DNA from: a virus
Virus record (IMG/VR): IMGVR_UViG_3300008111_000006
Coordinates: 32,405 to 96,404 of that record
Direction: 5' to 3' (one strand)
DNA length: 64,000 nt
Below the pieces are notes generated by a model. That model ran no database searches. It saw only the letters and a list, made by a program, of their open reading frames with translations, and was not told the DNA's origin. Of the stretch, positions 18,076 through 27,324 are shown piece after piece. Numbering within the stretch: position 1 is the stretch's first letter; every line of letters starts with the position of its first letter. A program made the translations under genes and the position numbers.

Positions 18076-18596
18076 AATTGATATGTGTTTGAAATTATTT
18101 TACCAGCAACTGTAAGTGCACACCAGTGGTTTGGGCAATCTGTACTTCTACCTGCCACATTTTTACCTGTACAATCATTCAGACCACCTAAAACATTTAT
18201 TCTCGGAACACCATTCGAAACGGCATCGTCTACAGATTTTTTAGTACTTTTTTCACAACTATAAGGTTCTACAATATACATTTTGTTTAGATTTCCACCA
18301 TTTTCCTTTAAAAAAGATGAATAATCTTTTGAATAATGCCCTCCTCTACTAAATAAAACTAAAATTGTGTTGGGGTATGTTGAAATAGAATTTTTTATCT
18401 CAGACATACTGTCCCATGCGTGAGCAATTACGTTAAAATACCCTTTACCCAAACCTCTCTCCAAAAGAGACTTTTGTTCTTCCACCCCTTTATATTTACC
18501 ATCATATAATCCACTAACTAAAATAACTGTAGGTGAAGTATTCGTATCTAAATTTTCTATTTCTTCCTTTATTATTTTTTTTATTAATTCTTTCAT
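18072..18596 (-). CDS. predicted alpha/beta-fold protein with an IKEE leader (174 aa)
   Basis: Not firmly recognised. After a charged N-terminus (MKELIKKIIKEEIENL) it reads TVILVSGLYDG, NTILVLFSRGGHYS and MYIVEPYSCEKS, like strand-loop-helix units of an alpha/beta hydrolase-type fold. The C-terminal HWCALTVAGKI could supply the histidine. A nucleophile is not certain: the serine in FSRGG replaces the usual GxSxG. The leader matches the [I/L]-x-E class, so it may be packaged in the head. Confidence 0.6.
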   Translation of the reverse strand: MKELIKKIIKEEIENLDTNTSPTVILVSGLYDGKYKGVEEQKSLLERGLGKGYFNVIAHAWDSMSEIKNSISTYPNTILVLFSRGGHYSKDYSSFLKENGGNLNKMYIVEPYSCEKSTKKSVDDAVSNGVPRINVLGGLNDCTGKNVAGRSTDCPNHWCALTVAGKIISNTYQL

Positions 18597-18617
18597 ATTA
18601 TGAATAAGTTTATATGA

Positions 18618-19052
18618 TTAATCAATTTTTGTTATATCTACCTCATGATCCCAAGTGTCATGAATATCTGTTTTTACATCGTCTTCATCGATTTGAAATT
18701 CATGTATCATATATTCTAATATGATTGGTAGATAAGTGTCATGTATAAACTCCTCTTCAAAATGAACTGTGGCATAATAACTTTTATTTCCCCTATATTT
18801 ATTTTTTATTGGTATTATTACATCATTTTCACTAAAACTACTTAAATTACCATTTAAATTTTTTAATGTTTCATAAAAAGAGGCATATATAAAATCTACT
18901 TCATCCGCATCACTAATACCTAAATCATTTTGAATAAAATAGAATACTTCTTCATATACCATTTTATTTGTGTAAAAGTCATGTACGGAATATGTTTGGT
19001 TAAATTCAGAAAACAATAGTTTAATGAATCTATATAGAATTTTTTTGTTCAT
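18618..19052 (-). CDS. hypothetical acidic protein (144 aa)
   Basis: Not recognised. The ATG at 19052 is chosen over a TTG at 19106, which would read through the divergent promoter region shared with the + gene at 19109. The protein is acidic and aromatic-rich, ending DDVKTDIHDTWDHEVDITKI. It is the first gene of the minus-strand block and is divergent from the nuclease gene. Confidence 0.6.
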   Translation of the reverse strand: MNKKILYRFIKLLFSEFNQTYSVHDFYTNKMVYEEVFYFIQNDLGISDADEVDFIYASFYETLKNLNGNLSSFSENDVIIPIKNKYRGNKSYYATVHFEEEFIHDTYLPIILEYMIHEFQIDEDDVKTDIHDTWDHEVDITKID

Positions 19053-19108
19053 AGTTTGTTTTCCAATAAAAAAATCATTATAATTATTATTTATAAATAT
19101 AATCAAAT

Positions 19109-20023
19109 ATGCAAATTTTAAAAGAGTTATCAGTTTTTAATAATATAAAATACTATGATGAACCACACACCTATTATATTAATGGGGTTAAAGCGATATC
19201 GTGTACAGGACTAATCCATAAATTTGAAGAGGATTTTGAGGATGGTATTTTAAAACCCGATAGATGGGCGGAAAAACAAGGACATATATTCAATGCCAAA
19301 AGTATGGCGGATAGGTACGCTAATAAACAAAATTATTATCCTATGGAATCTGATCCTTATGGTAGACCAGATTACTCTAACCCTAAACCTAAATCGGAAT
19401 GGATTACAGAAGAGCAAATTAAATCTGAGTGGAGATATAAAAATATACATGCAACGTATGAAGGTTCTACATTACACGATTATATAGAAAATTATATAAG
19501 TAATAAAATAAAACCTGAACCTAAGATAAGTCCTGAAGGTTTAATGTTTGAGGAAATAGAATCTACATACAATATAATGAAAGGGTATTTTCATAATTTT
19601 TATAATGATACTATCGCACAAGGTAAATTAATTCCTGTTAAATCAGAATTAGTGGTTGGAGATGAGGAATTGATGTTATGTGGGATGGTGGATCAAATTT
19701 TTTGGAATGTTAAATACCAGTGTTTACAAATATGGGATTGGAAAACAAATACCTTATTGAAGATGTATAATGAATATGGTAATAAAATGAAACATTGTTT
19801 AAAAGATTTGGATGTTTGTGAATTTAATACATATTCATTACAATTAAATGTCTATAAAAAAATAATAGAGAGAAATACTAATTTAAGATTTGGTGATTGT
19901 TATTTAGTTTGGTATAATGAAGAAAATTCTAATTATGAAATTATTAAATGTGAAGAATATTCACATTATGTAGATGATATGTTTCATATGTTACAAACAG
20001 AAAGAGAATTATTATTTAAATAA
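19109..20023 (+). CDS. PD-(D/E)XK (RecB/Cas4-type) nuclease (304 aa)
   Basis: Motifs of the RecB-like nuclease superfamily occur in order: GSTLHDYIENYI (motif with catalytic His), VKSELVVGDEELMLCGMVDQ (motif I-II, Glu and Asp) and LQIWDWKTNT (DxK, catalytic Lys), then LQLNVYKKIIE (QxxxY motif). The family includes exonucleases that process DNA ends during phage recombination and replication. It lies just upstream of the SbcD/SbcC-like pair, so end-processing in recombination-dependent replication is likely. Confidence 0.82.
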   Translation: MQILKELSVFNNIKYYDEPHTYYINGVKAISCTGLIHKFEEDFEDGILKPDRWAEKQGHIFNAKSMADRYANKQNYYPMESDPYGRPDYSNPKPKSEWITEEQIKSEWRYKNIHATYEGSTLHDYIENYISNKIKPEPKISPEGLMFEEIESTYNIMKGYFHNFYNDTIAQGKLIPVKSELVVGDEELMLCGMVDQIFWNVKYQCLQIWDWKTNTLLKMYNEYGNKMKHCLKDLDVCEFNTYSLQLNVYKKIIERNTNLRFGDCYLVWYNEENSNYEIIKCEEYSHYVDDMFHMLQTERELLFK

Positions 20024-20049
20024 TACTTTGAATCGGTTAAATAAATTAA

Positions 20050-20057
20050 TATATTTG
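20050..20057 (+). promoter_or_regulatory. Bacteroidetes-type -7 box TATATTTG
   Basis: Four bases separate it from the ATG of the SbcD-like gene at 20062, predicting a leaderless or nearly leaderless mRNA. Confidence 0.55.
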
Positions 20058-20061
20058 TATT

Positions 20062-20880
20062 ATGGTAAAAAAATTATTTCACATTGCGGATTTACACTTC
20101 AGAACATACAAAAGATTAGATGAGTCTGAAGAAGTCTGTAAACTATTTATAGAAGAAGTTTCTGAATATTTTAAGGAACATAATCTTTCTTATAATGAGG
20201 CTAGAATTGTTATAGTTGGGGATATAGTCCACCAAAAAATAACTATTTCAAATGAACTATTTGCACTCATAACTTGGTTTTTTAATGAATGTAGTAAATT
20301 ATGTCCTGTAGTTATTATTGCTGGAAATCATGATTTGTTAGAGAATAATAAAGATAGGTTAGATAGTATTACTCCAATAGTTAATGCAATTAATAATGAT
20401 AATGTTAGATACTATAAAGATAGCATATGTTATGAGGATGATAATATAGTTTGGTGCGTTTATTCTATATTTGAAGAGAATCATAGACCTAATATAGAAG
20501 AATTTAAAAAATTAATTGGTAACGATAAAAAATATATTGGACTTTATCATGCACCTGTTACAGGTGCCATTACTTCTATTGGTTTTGAATTTGAAGAAAG
20601 TGTAGAATTATCTCAGTTTGATGGATGTGACGCAGTTCTAATGGGTGATATTCACCATAGACAAAATTTTACTTACAAAGGAATTAACATTGCCTATTGT
20701 GGGAGTTTAATCCAACAAGATTTTGGAGAAAGAGTTGACAATCATGGTTACTTAATTTGGGACGTTAATGATTTAACTTATACAGAACATAATATAAAAA
20801 ATAATTACGGTTATTATGTTTTTAGAATAAATTCTTTGGATGATATTGAAGAAGAAAGAGAATATATAACAAATTACTAA
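20062..20880 (+). CDS. SbcD/Mre11-like nuclease, T4 gp47 type (272 aa)
   Basis: All five metallophosphoesterase motifs are visible in order: HIADLHFRT, VGDIVHQK, GNHDLL, YHAPVTG and GDIHHRQ. This is the nuclease subunit that works with an SMC-like ATPase (T4 gp46) to resect DNA ends and load recombinase. At 272 residues it lacks the long C-terminal extension of cellular Mre11. It overlaps the next gene (TAATGG junction), and the ATPase partner follows one gene later. Confidence 0.88.
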   Translation: MVKKLFHIADLHFRTYKRLDESEEVCKLFIEEVSEYFKEHNLSYNEARIVIVGDIVHQKITISNELFALITWFFNECSKLCPVVIIAGNHDLLENNKDRLDSITPIVNAINNDNVRYYKDSICYEDDNIVWCVYSIFEENHRPNIEEFKKLIGNDKKYIGLYHAPVTGAITSIGFEFEESVELSQFDGCDAVLMGDIHHRQNFTYKGINIAYCGSLIQQDFGERVDNHGYLIWDVNDLTYTEHNIKNNYGYYVFRINSLDDIEEEREYITNY

Positions 20881-21491
20881 TGGAAATACCTAAAAAAATA
20901 AAAGACGATATTTGGGAATATTGTAAAATAAACGATATATCAAACATAGATGAGTTTATCATAAAAATGGTTAAACTAGGGTTTACTTCAGAAAAATATG
21001 GATCAACACCTTTAGGTACTACACAAACTGTGGAGGTAGAAAAAATTGTAGAAGTACCTGTTGATGTAATAAAGGAGGTTATTGTTGAAAAAGAGGTAAT
21101 TAAAGAAGTCCCAGTAGAAAAAATTATCACAAAAATAGAATATGTTAGTGATAAACAAAGTGAAAATGAACTGTTCGGAAAAATCGAACAGTTGGAACAA
21201 GATATTTTCCAATTAAATGAACAAATGGGTTTAGAAAGTAAAAATTTTTCCACTAAAACCAAAGAAATGGAAAAAAATTTCCAAAAAGAGATAGATAAAA
21301 AAAATAAAGAAATTAAAAATTTATCCTCATCATTAGAAAAGATAAAAGATGATAGTTTAAAAAAAGATATGGAAATTGACGAATTAAAAAAATCGATTGA
21401 GGAGGGGAATAAAAAGATAAATAATAAACCAGATATCTATGGTGAAGATAGTAAAGGTGGTTGGTTCGGTTCAAATTTATTAAAAAAGTAA
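20880..21491 (+). CDS. coiled-coil protein between SbcD- and SbcC-like genes (203 aa)
   Basis: The first 40 residues are compact (IKDDIWEYCKINDISNIDEF). Residues about 50-90 are a low-complexity VEK/VEVP repeat and residues 95-180 are almost entirely heptad-like coiled coil. The C-terminus ends GGWFGSNLLKK. It overlaps the SbcD-like gene by one base and ends 1 base before the SbcC-like gene. An adaptor or regulator of that complex is a reasonable inference. No family is recognised. Confidence 0.7.
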   Translation: MEIPKKIKDDIWEYCKINDISNIDEFIIKMVKLGFTSEKYGSTPLGTTQTVEVEKIVEVPVDVIKEVIVEKEVIKEVPVEKIITKIEYVSDKQSENELFGKIEQLEQDIFQLNEQMGLESKNFSTKTKEMEKNFQKEIDKKNKEIKNLSSSLEKIKDDSLKKDMEIDELKKSIEEGNKKINNKPDIYGEDSKGGWFGSNLLKK

Positions 21492-21492
21492 T

Positions 21493-23862
21493 ATGAGTGT
21501 TATAAAAAAAGAAAACAAAATTAAATTACCTGAAAAGGCTCAAATAAGAATTGATTGGAAGGGTTATCCTGAAGAAAGGACTTTAGAGAGTGTAAATAGA
21601 GTTAAAACCTATTTTTCTGAAAAATATGGTGTACCTAAAGGATCAATCAAAATTAACTTTATTCCTATATTAAAAAATAGTGTTGGTAAAGTAATTGATA
21701 TTACTGATGGTTTAATTGATAATATAATGGATACCGCATACCAAAGAAATTTATTTGTGGAGTGGTTAAAATTAAATGAAGTAAGTATCGAATATGATAG
21801 ATTGTGTAGATTAGACGATAAGGTTAATGAGGTTTTGATAAACAATGAAGAAGAAGATGTTAGGTATAGAAGATGGAGTATTAAAAATATATGGTTAGAT
21901 AATTTTTTATCTTTTGGTAATAATAATAATATAACATACAAAAATCTTAACGGGTTAACAGTAGTAAACTCAATACCTGCAAATCAAGGGGGTAAAACTA
22001 TTTTTACTATTGATTCACTTTTATTTTTATTTTTTGGAAAAACTACTAAAACAGAAGTCGCTTCAGAAATTTTTAATACTTTTTCTAATAAAGATACTGT
22101 TACTGTTGGTGGGCAAATAGAAATTGATGGTGATGAGTATATAATAGAAAGAGGTTTAAGTAGAAAACTATCTAAAACTGGTGAATATAAAGTGTCTTCA
22201 TCATTAGATTTTTATAAAATTTTATCTGATGGTTCAAAAGAAAACTTAGAGGGTGAACAAAGAAGGGAAACCGATAAGTTAATTGCAGAAACTATTGGTA
22301 GTTATGATGATTTTATGTTGACTATAGTTGCCACTGCAAAAAATTTAGAGGACTTAATTGAAACCAAACCGACACAAAGGGGTAGGTTATTAACTAAATT
22401 TATCGGTTTAGAAGTTATAGAGAAAAAAGAAGATATTAATAAGACACTAATGTCAGATTTCAAAAGTAAGATGAAATCAAATCACTATAACACAAAACAA
22501 TTAGAAATTGATAATGAAGAATATGGTAGAATTATTAGTGAAAATAGAATAGACATTAAAGAATATGAAAAAACTTTAGAGTCTACTATTGAAAAAATAA
22601 AAGATTCTACAGTTAAAAAAGAAGAAGTGTTGGGTAAGAGATACATTATTGATGAAGAAATTATTAAAGTCAATCCCATCACACTTAATAAAGAAATAGA
22701 AGATTTAAAAAACACAGGTGTATCATTAAATCAAAAATTAGTTGGTATTGAAAATGATATAAAAAAAATACCTAAATTTTCTTATGATGAACAGGTTCAC
22801 GATGAACTTAGAGAAGAAGAGAAAAAAATAATGTTAGATAAAAATAATATAGAAAATGTTATTAAGAATTTAGAAAAAACTATATTAGATTTAAAAAATG
22901 GTGAGATTTGCCCTACCTGTAAAAGATCTTTAGAAGAAGTTGATCACACATCTGAGATACTTGAAAATGAAAAAAATGTTGAAGATAAGAAAAAAGAATT
23001 AGAAAATGTTTCAGAAACATTAGACTCTATACTGAAAAAATTAACAGATATTTCAGAAGAGAAAAAAAATTCAGACTTATTTGATAGATTGAGTATGTCT
23101 AAAGATAAGACAGATATTGAAATTGAAAAAATGAGAGTAGAATATAAAGAAAAAAATAATTTATTAAAAAATTATGAAAAAAATTCTACTTTTATTGAAG
23201 AAAATAGAAAATTAGAAAGTACTATTTTAGGGTATAACCAATTAATTGAAACTTTAGAAGTTGAGAAAGATAGTATTAAAAATAAGATACAAACATTATC
23301 TACCGATATTACATTAAAAGAAAATTCAATTACCGAAAATAAAAAAATTATAGAGATAATTAAAAAGGAAGAAGATGTTCTTAAAATTTTTGAAGTCTAT
23401 GGTAAAATGATTGGTAAGAATGGTATATCTAAATTAGTTTTATCTTCTGTAATACCTATCATAAATTACGAACTAACTAGATTATTAGATGAAGTGTGTG
23501 ATTTCGAAGTCCAGTTAGAAATAAATGATAAAAATGAAGTAGATTTTCTTATAATAAAGAATGATGTTATTAAAAAACTTAGGACTGGATCTGGTTTAGA
23601 GACAACATTAGCGTCATTAGCCTTACGTTCAGTATTAGGTAGAGTCTCAACGTTACCAAAACCAAATGTGATAGTATTTGATGAGGTGTTAGGTAAGGTA
23701 GCAAACATTAATTTGGATCAGGTAAAAATATTTTTTGATAAGATTAAAAAAATGTATGATACTATTTTATTGATAAGTCATAACCCATTAGTTCAAGATT
23801 GGGCTGACAAAATTATCACTGTAGAGAAAATAGATGACATTTCTACTTTGCAAATTAAATAA
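21493..23862 (+). CDS. SbcC/Rad50-like SMC ATPase, T4 gp46 type (789 aa)
   Basis: There are split ATPase halves around a long coiled coil. The P-loop is atypical (PANQGGKTIF near residue 163). A zinc hook CPTCKRS sits near residue 473 at the coil apex. The signature region SGLETTLASLALR is near residue 697 and the Walker B VIVFDEVLG near residue 722. An unusual N-terminal extension of about 130 residues precedes the ATPase domain. With the SbcD-like protein it should form the end-resection complex for recombination-dependent replication. Confidence 0.88.
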   Translation: MSVIKKENKIKLPEKAQIRIDWKGYPEERTLESVNRVKTYFSEKYGVPKGSIKINFIPILKNSVGKVIDITDGLIDNIMDTAYQRNLFVEWLKLNEVSIEYDRLCRLDDKVNEVLINNEEEDVRYRRWSIKNIWLDNFLSFGNNNNITYKNLNGLTVVNSIPANQGGKTIFTIDSLLFLFFGKTTKTEVASEIFNTFSNKDTVTVGGQIEIDGDEYIIERGLSRKLSKTGEYKVSSSLDFYKILSDGSKENLEGEQRRETDKLIAETIGSYDDFMLTIVATAKNLEDLIETKPTQRGRLLTKFIGLEVIEKKEDINKTLMSDFKSKMKSNHYNTKQLEIDNEEYGRIISENRIDIKEYEKTLESTIEKIKDSTVKKEEVLGKRYIIDEEIIKVNPITLNKEIEDLKNTGVSLNQKLVGIENDIKKIPKFSYDEQVHDELREEEKKIMLDKNNIENVIKNLEKTILDLKNGEICPTCKRSLEEVDHTSEILENEKNVEDKKKELENVSETLDSILKKLTDISEEKKNSDLFDRLSMSKDKTDIEIEKMRVEYKEKNNLLKNYEKNSTFIEENRKLESTILGYNQLIETLEVEKDSIKNKIQTLSTDITLKENSITENKKIIEIIKKEEDVLKIFEVYGKMIGKNGISKLVLSSVIPIINYELTRLLDEVCDFEVQLEINDKNEVDFLIIKNDVIKKLRTGSGLETTLASLALRSVLGRVSTLPKPNVIVFDEVLGKVANINLDQVKIFFDKIKKMYDTILLISHNPLVQDWADKIITVEKIDDISTLQIK

Positions 23863-23908
23863 TAATTAGTATTTTTGACAGTAAATAATTTAATGTATGA
23901 TTTTTGTT

Positions 23909-23919
23909 AATATTTATAG
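23909..23919 (+). promoter_or_regulatory. phage-type AATATTTATAG element
   Basis: A copy of the recurring AATATTTAT element, ending 2 bases before the ATG at 23922. Confidence 0.4.
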
Positions 23920-23921
23920 GT

Positions 23922-24404
23922 ATGGAAAATAATTTTTTAAAGTCTTACTGTTTAGTTGTGTTAGATGGTAAAGAAAGTTTGATGGACGTTTTAAGTCATA
24001 TATCAGAAACTAATGTAAATTTTGTTAGTGGCAAATTTGTCGGTGGTGAGAAATTAGTTATTGCGACATTAAAAAGTTCGTTTAACATCTTAGAAATTGA
24101 AGAATTACTTAATATGGTTATTAAATCTTATGTGATATTTGAAATGACACCAGGATTTTATGGTGCAAAATTAGAGAATGAATCATATCAAGAGGCTTTA
24201 TTTGGTAAAGAAATGAATAAATTACCTTTTATTAAGATACAGGAGGCGTTAAAGAAAATTAATGATGAAATGATTGACACCTTTACTGATTTTACTAAAA
24301 AAGAATACCCATCTAAAAGTTTAGAGGAAGAATTAAAACATGCGTTAGACAATGAAGATTATGAAACTGCCGCAAAATTACGTGATAAATTAAAAAATAA
24401 ATAA
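23922..24404 (+). CDS. protein with a C-terminal UVR (UvrB/UvrC-type) motif (160 aa)
   Basis: The last 28 residues (LEEELKHALDNEDYETAAKL then RDKLKNK) are a UVR motif, a helical hairpin used by UvrB/UvrC, Clp and McsA proteins for protein contacts. The N-terminal 100 residues are an alpha/beta domain I do not recognise. The ATG at 23922 is chosen because it follows the recurring promoter-like element; a TTG lies 18 bases upstream. It is directly upstream of the sigma factor, so a regulatory partner role is possible. Confidence 0.65.
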   Translation: MENNFLKSYCLVVLDGKESLMDVLSHISETNVNFVSGKFVGGEKLVIATLKSSFNILEIEELLNMVIKSYVIFEMTPGFYGAKLENESYQEALFGKEMNKLPFIKIQEALKKINDEMIDTFTDFTKKEYPSKSLEEELKHALDNEDYETAAKLRDKLKNK

Positions 24405-24413
24405 AGTTTACAT

Positions 24414-25211
24414 ATGACAAATAAGTATATTGACTTATCAGAAGACTCATTAAATTTGTATTTAAAAGACGTTAGAAAAAACGAAATAATTACGATTGAT
24501 GAAGAAGTAGAATTAGCGAAAAGAATAAAAGATGGTGATGAAGTAGCGTTAAACAAATTAGTTACTGCCAATCTTAGATTTGTTATTAAAATTGCCAAAG
24601 AGTATCAAAATCAAGGGTTACCTGTGGCAGATTTAATATCTGAAGGTAATTACGGTTTAATAACTGCAGCGAAAAAATTTGATCACACTAAAGGGTTTAG
24701 ATTTATATCTTATGCAATATGGTGGATTAAACAATCTATTCTACAATCATTAAATGATAATTCTAGGACAGTTAGATTACCTGGTAATATAATTAACAAA
24801 TTATCTAAGATAAAAAAACAAATTGAGTTTTTTGAAAAACAAAATCATAGAGGTCCACAGAATGATGAGGTAGAACAGATTAGTACACCCACTTGTATAT
24901 CTTATAATGTGACAATAAATGAGGATGGTGATGAAATGATTAATTTAATTGAAGATAAATTCTTTAATAGTCCTGATACATTTCACGATGAAGAAGAATA
25001 CCTTAAAGCAAGAGAAATGTCTAAGGCAATAAGAGGGTTATCATCTAGAGAAATTGAAATTGTTAATTGTTATTATGGTATTAATGGAGAACCTATGACA
25101 TTAGAAATGATTGGGGATGAAGTAGGTTTAACAAAAGAAAGGGTTAGACAAATTAAAGAAGGGGCAATAAGGAAAATAAGGAATAATATAGGTGGGGTAT
25201 TTAATATCTAA
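24414..25211 (+). CDS. sigma-70 family factor, Bacteroidetes primary-sigma-like (265 aa)
   Basis: It opens like Bacteroidetes housekeeping sigma (SLNLYLKDVRKNEIITIDEE, then VELAKRI). Region 2 is nearly intact: ANLRFVIKIAKEYQNQGLPV, ISEGNYGLITAAKKFD and FISYAIWWIKQSILQSL. Region 3 is partly degenerate and acidic. Region 4 is present (LTKERVRQIKEGAIRKIRNN). It is shorter than cellular RpoD and should direct host RNA polymerase to phage promoters, possibly those with the AATATTTAT element. A terminator follows. Confidence 0.92.
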   Translation: MTNKYIDLSEDSLNLYLKDVRKNEIITIDEEVELAKRIKDGDEVALNKLVTANLRFVIKIAKEYQNQGLPVADLISEGNYGLITAAKKFDHTKGFRFISYAIWWIKQSILQSLNDNSRTVRLPGNIINKLSKIKKQIEFFEKQNHRGPQNDEVEQISTPTCISYNVTINEDGDEMINLIEDKFFNSPDTFHDEEEYLKAREMSKAIRGLSSREIEIVNCYYGINGEPMTLEMIGDEVGLTKERVRQIKEGAIRKIRNNIGGVFNI

Positions 25212-25219
25212 CAGTAAAT

Positions 25220-25246
25220 GAGGGGGTTCTATACCCCCTTTTCTAT
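25220..25246 (+). terminator. Rho-independent terminator after the sigma factor
   Basis: GGGGG/CCCCC stem with loop TTCTATA, followed by TTTTCTATTT. Confidence 0.8.
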
Positions 25247-25268
25247 TTACTTTAAAATTTAAAATTAT

Positions 25269-25279
25269 TATATTTATAA
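25269..25279 (+). promoter_or_regulatory. phage-type TATATTTATAA element
   Basis: A variant of the recurring element, ending 13 bases before the ATG at 25293. Confidence 0.35.
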
Positions 25280-25292
25280 ATAAAAATTAGTT

Positions 25293-25622
25293 ATGAAAAA
25301 AATTATTGAGTTTGTTAAAAATTATAAGATTTATATCTTATCTACGTTATTGTTCATTTTCTTACTTCGATCTTGTGTAAAATCTGGTGAGGTTAGAAAA
25401 TTAGAAAAAGAAAACATCAAAACAGAAAAAGTTATAGATAGTTTAAATTTATTGGTTAACGGTCAAAGTGATACAATTAAAAATATAACTGAGGTTATTA
25501 GAGTTGAAAAATTAAAGGTTCATAGAGATTATGATAATTTTATTTCTAAAAAAGATAGAGGTGAACAATTAATGGAACTTCATATGGTTGTTAAAGAAAA
25601 CATTAAGAAACTTGAAAAATAA
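25293..25622 (+). CDS. single-pass membrane protein with coiled coil (109 aa)
   Basis: Residues about 10-28 (YKIYILSTLLFIFLLRSC) form one membrane span, followed by a charged coiled coil to the C-terminus. This is the layout of an inner-membrane spanin (Rz-like), and the next genes include an amidase. No outer-membrane partner is evident next to it, so spanin is only one option. It ends 6 bases before the next gene. Confidence 0.65.
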   Translation: MKKIIEFVKNYKIYILSTLLFIFLLRSCVKSGEVRKLEKENIKTEKVIDSLNLLVNGQSDTIKNITEVIRVEKLKVHRDYDNFISKKDRGEQLMELHMVVKENIKKLEK

Positions 25623-25628
25623 ATTAAT

Positions 25629-26705
25629 ATGATTGGTATTTGGAATTGGATAAAAAATAATCCTAATAGGGCTATGTTTTTAGTACCTATTTTATTAGTT
25701 GCTGGTATATCTATTTCTCACGTAGTTACTTGGTATGATATTGCAAACCCATTAAATTGGGCGATTTATTTATCTATTGCAATTGAAGTTGGTGCGATGA
25801 CTGCGTTAGTTGCTGCAACTAATAAGATTAAAGGGGGTGTTTGGTTTATGTTTGGGTTAGTTACATTAATTCAAATGATAGGAAATATATTTTTCTCATT
25901 TAAAGAGATAGACAGTAATGGTGATTTATTTAAATCATGGGTTGAATTAACTGGTCCATTATGGGAAATGGTTGGTTCTGACCCTACTGACTCTATTTCT
26001 ATGAAAAGATGGTTATCATTCTTAGAAGGTGGTTTATTACCTATCATTTCATTAACATCATTACATTTCTTTGTTAAATATGACACTGTAAATGACACTG
26101 TAAATGATGATACGAAATCGATTATTGAAACTACTGAAACAATTAATGACAATATCAGAGTTATATTGGAAGACATTGGTGATGAGGGAATGGGTGAGGG
26201 TGTGTCTGAAACTGTAAATGATGAAGTTGTTGATAAACTAACAAAATTACAAGGTGATAATATAAGGGTAAAGGGAGAAGAGACTGAAGATGTACCTCAT
26301 ACTGACTCAATTGAAAACGGAACATACGAAACAACTAAATTGGTTAATGAATATAATGAAGAATCCAAAAAAGTTTGGGATAAAGTTCGTGAATTAAGAG
26401 AAGAAGGTAAATTACCAACTCAGGAAGAAATTGAGGATGAACCAACGGCATTAGCGTTCACACCATATGAAAATGAGGAAGATGATTTTTCTGATTTAGA
26501 CAATACATTATTAGATGGGATAGAAGAAGAAAATATTATCTCATTGAGTGAAGAAGATACTAATGTTTTTGTGGAAGAAGTTACTAAAGAACCTGAATCA
26601 CCGAATGAAGTTTTAGAAAATGCCTTAAAAAAGTATAAAGAATCTAAAGGTATTTTCGAATCACCAATTAAAAATAAAAAAACTAATATTAAAAGGATTG
26701 ATTAA
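25629..26705 (+). CDS. multi-pass membrane protein with a long acidic tail (358 aa)
   Basis: The first 145 residues contain about four hydrophobic spans (AMFLVPILLVAGISISHVV, NWAIYLSIAIEVGAMTALVA, GVWFMFGLVTLIQMIGNIFF, LLPIISLTSLHFFV). The rest is a very acidic, disordered tail with a short DTVNDTVND repeat near residue 155. Function is unknown. The stop overlaps the next gene start by one base. A membrane role in lysis or superinfection exclusion is possible but not shown. Confidence 0.65.
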   Translation: MIGIWNWIKNNPNRAMFLVPILLVAGISISHVVTWYDIANPLNWAIYLSIAIEVGAMTALVAATNKIKGGVWFMFGLVTLIQMIGNIFFSFKEIDSNGDLFKSWVELTGPLWEMVGSDPTDSISMKRWLSFLEGGLLPIISLTSLHFFVKYDTVNDTVNDDTKSIIETTETINDNIRVILEDIGDEGMGEGVSETVNDEVVDKLTKLQGDNIRVKGEETEDVPHTDSIENGTYETTKLVNEYNEESKKVWDKVRELREEGKLPTQEEIEDEPTALAFTPYENEEDDFSDLDNTLLDGIEEENIISLSEEDTNVFVEEVTKEPESPNEVLENALKKYKESKGIFESPIKNKKTNIKRID

Positions 26706-27313
26706 TGGACATCAACTTAGAAAAGTATAAGTTAGATGATAAAAATTATTATTTAACTGAATTTAATAAAAGACAGATTGTTATAGGTAATAGTTTTTCA
26801 GAAAAAGATTATCACATAAAAGGATGGCAAAATAGAATGGGTGGAGATTATAAAAAAACCTCCACCTTTACTATTTTTAAAAATGGGGAAATACACCAAC
26901 ACTTTGAACCGTCTATGTATTCTGATTTTTTAGATAATAAGTCTATCGATAAAAAGATAATTTCAATATCAATAGAAAATCAAGGTTGGTTACAAAAAGA
27001 TTTAACCAGTAATGAGTATTTTAATTGGGTTGGTAATATTTATAAAAAGAATAAAGTTGTATTTGAAAAAAGATGGCGTGGTTATACCTATTGGGATAAT
27101 TACACTAAAAAACAAATTACTGCTTGTTCAGAATTAGTAAGATATCTTTGTGATAAGTATGATATACCAAAGAATTGTGTCGGACATAATACATATATTG
27201 ATGGTATAGAATATTTTGAAGGTGTGACATACAGAAGTAATTATTATAAAGATAGTACAGATTTAAATCCTAGTTGGGATTTTAAAAAATTTAAAGAATT
27301 AATTGAAAAATAA
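26705..27313 (+). CDS. N-acetylmuramoyl-L-alanine amidase-like protein (202 aa)
   Basis: The C-terminal pattern VGHNTYIDGIEYFEGVTYRS followed by NYYKDSTDLNPSWDF, together with ISIENQGWL and YHIKGW near residue 35, fits the zinc amidase family that cleaves the lactoyl-peptide bond of peptidoglycan. The usual first His-His pair is reduced to YH, so zinc binding should be checked. There is no signal peptide. It is coupled to the upstream membrane gene by a one-base overlap, which suggests a lysis cassette. Confidence 0.75.
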   Translation: MDINLEKYKLDDKNYYLTEFNKRQIVIGNSFSEKDYHIKGWQNRMGGDYKKTSTFTIFKNGEIHQHFEPSMYSDFLDNKSIDKKIISISIENQGWLQKDLTSNEYFNWVGNIYKKNKVVFEKRWRGYTYWDNYTKKQITACSELVRYLCDKYDIPKNCVGHNTYIDGIEYFEGVTYRSNYYKDSTDLNPSWDFKKFKELIEK

Positions 27314-27324
27314 AAAATAGAGAT

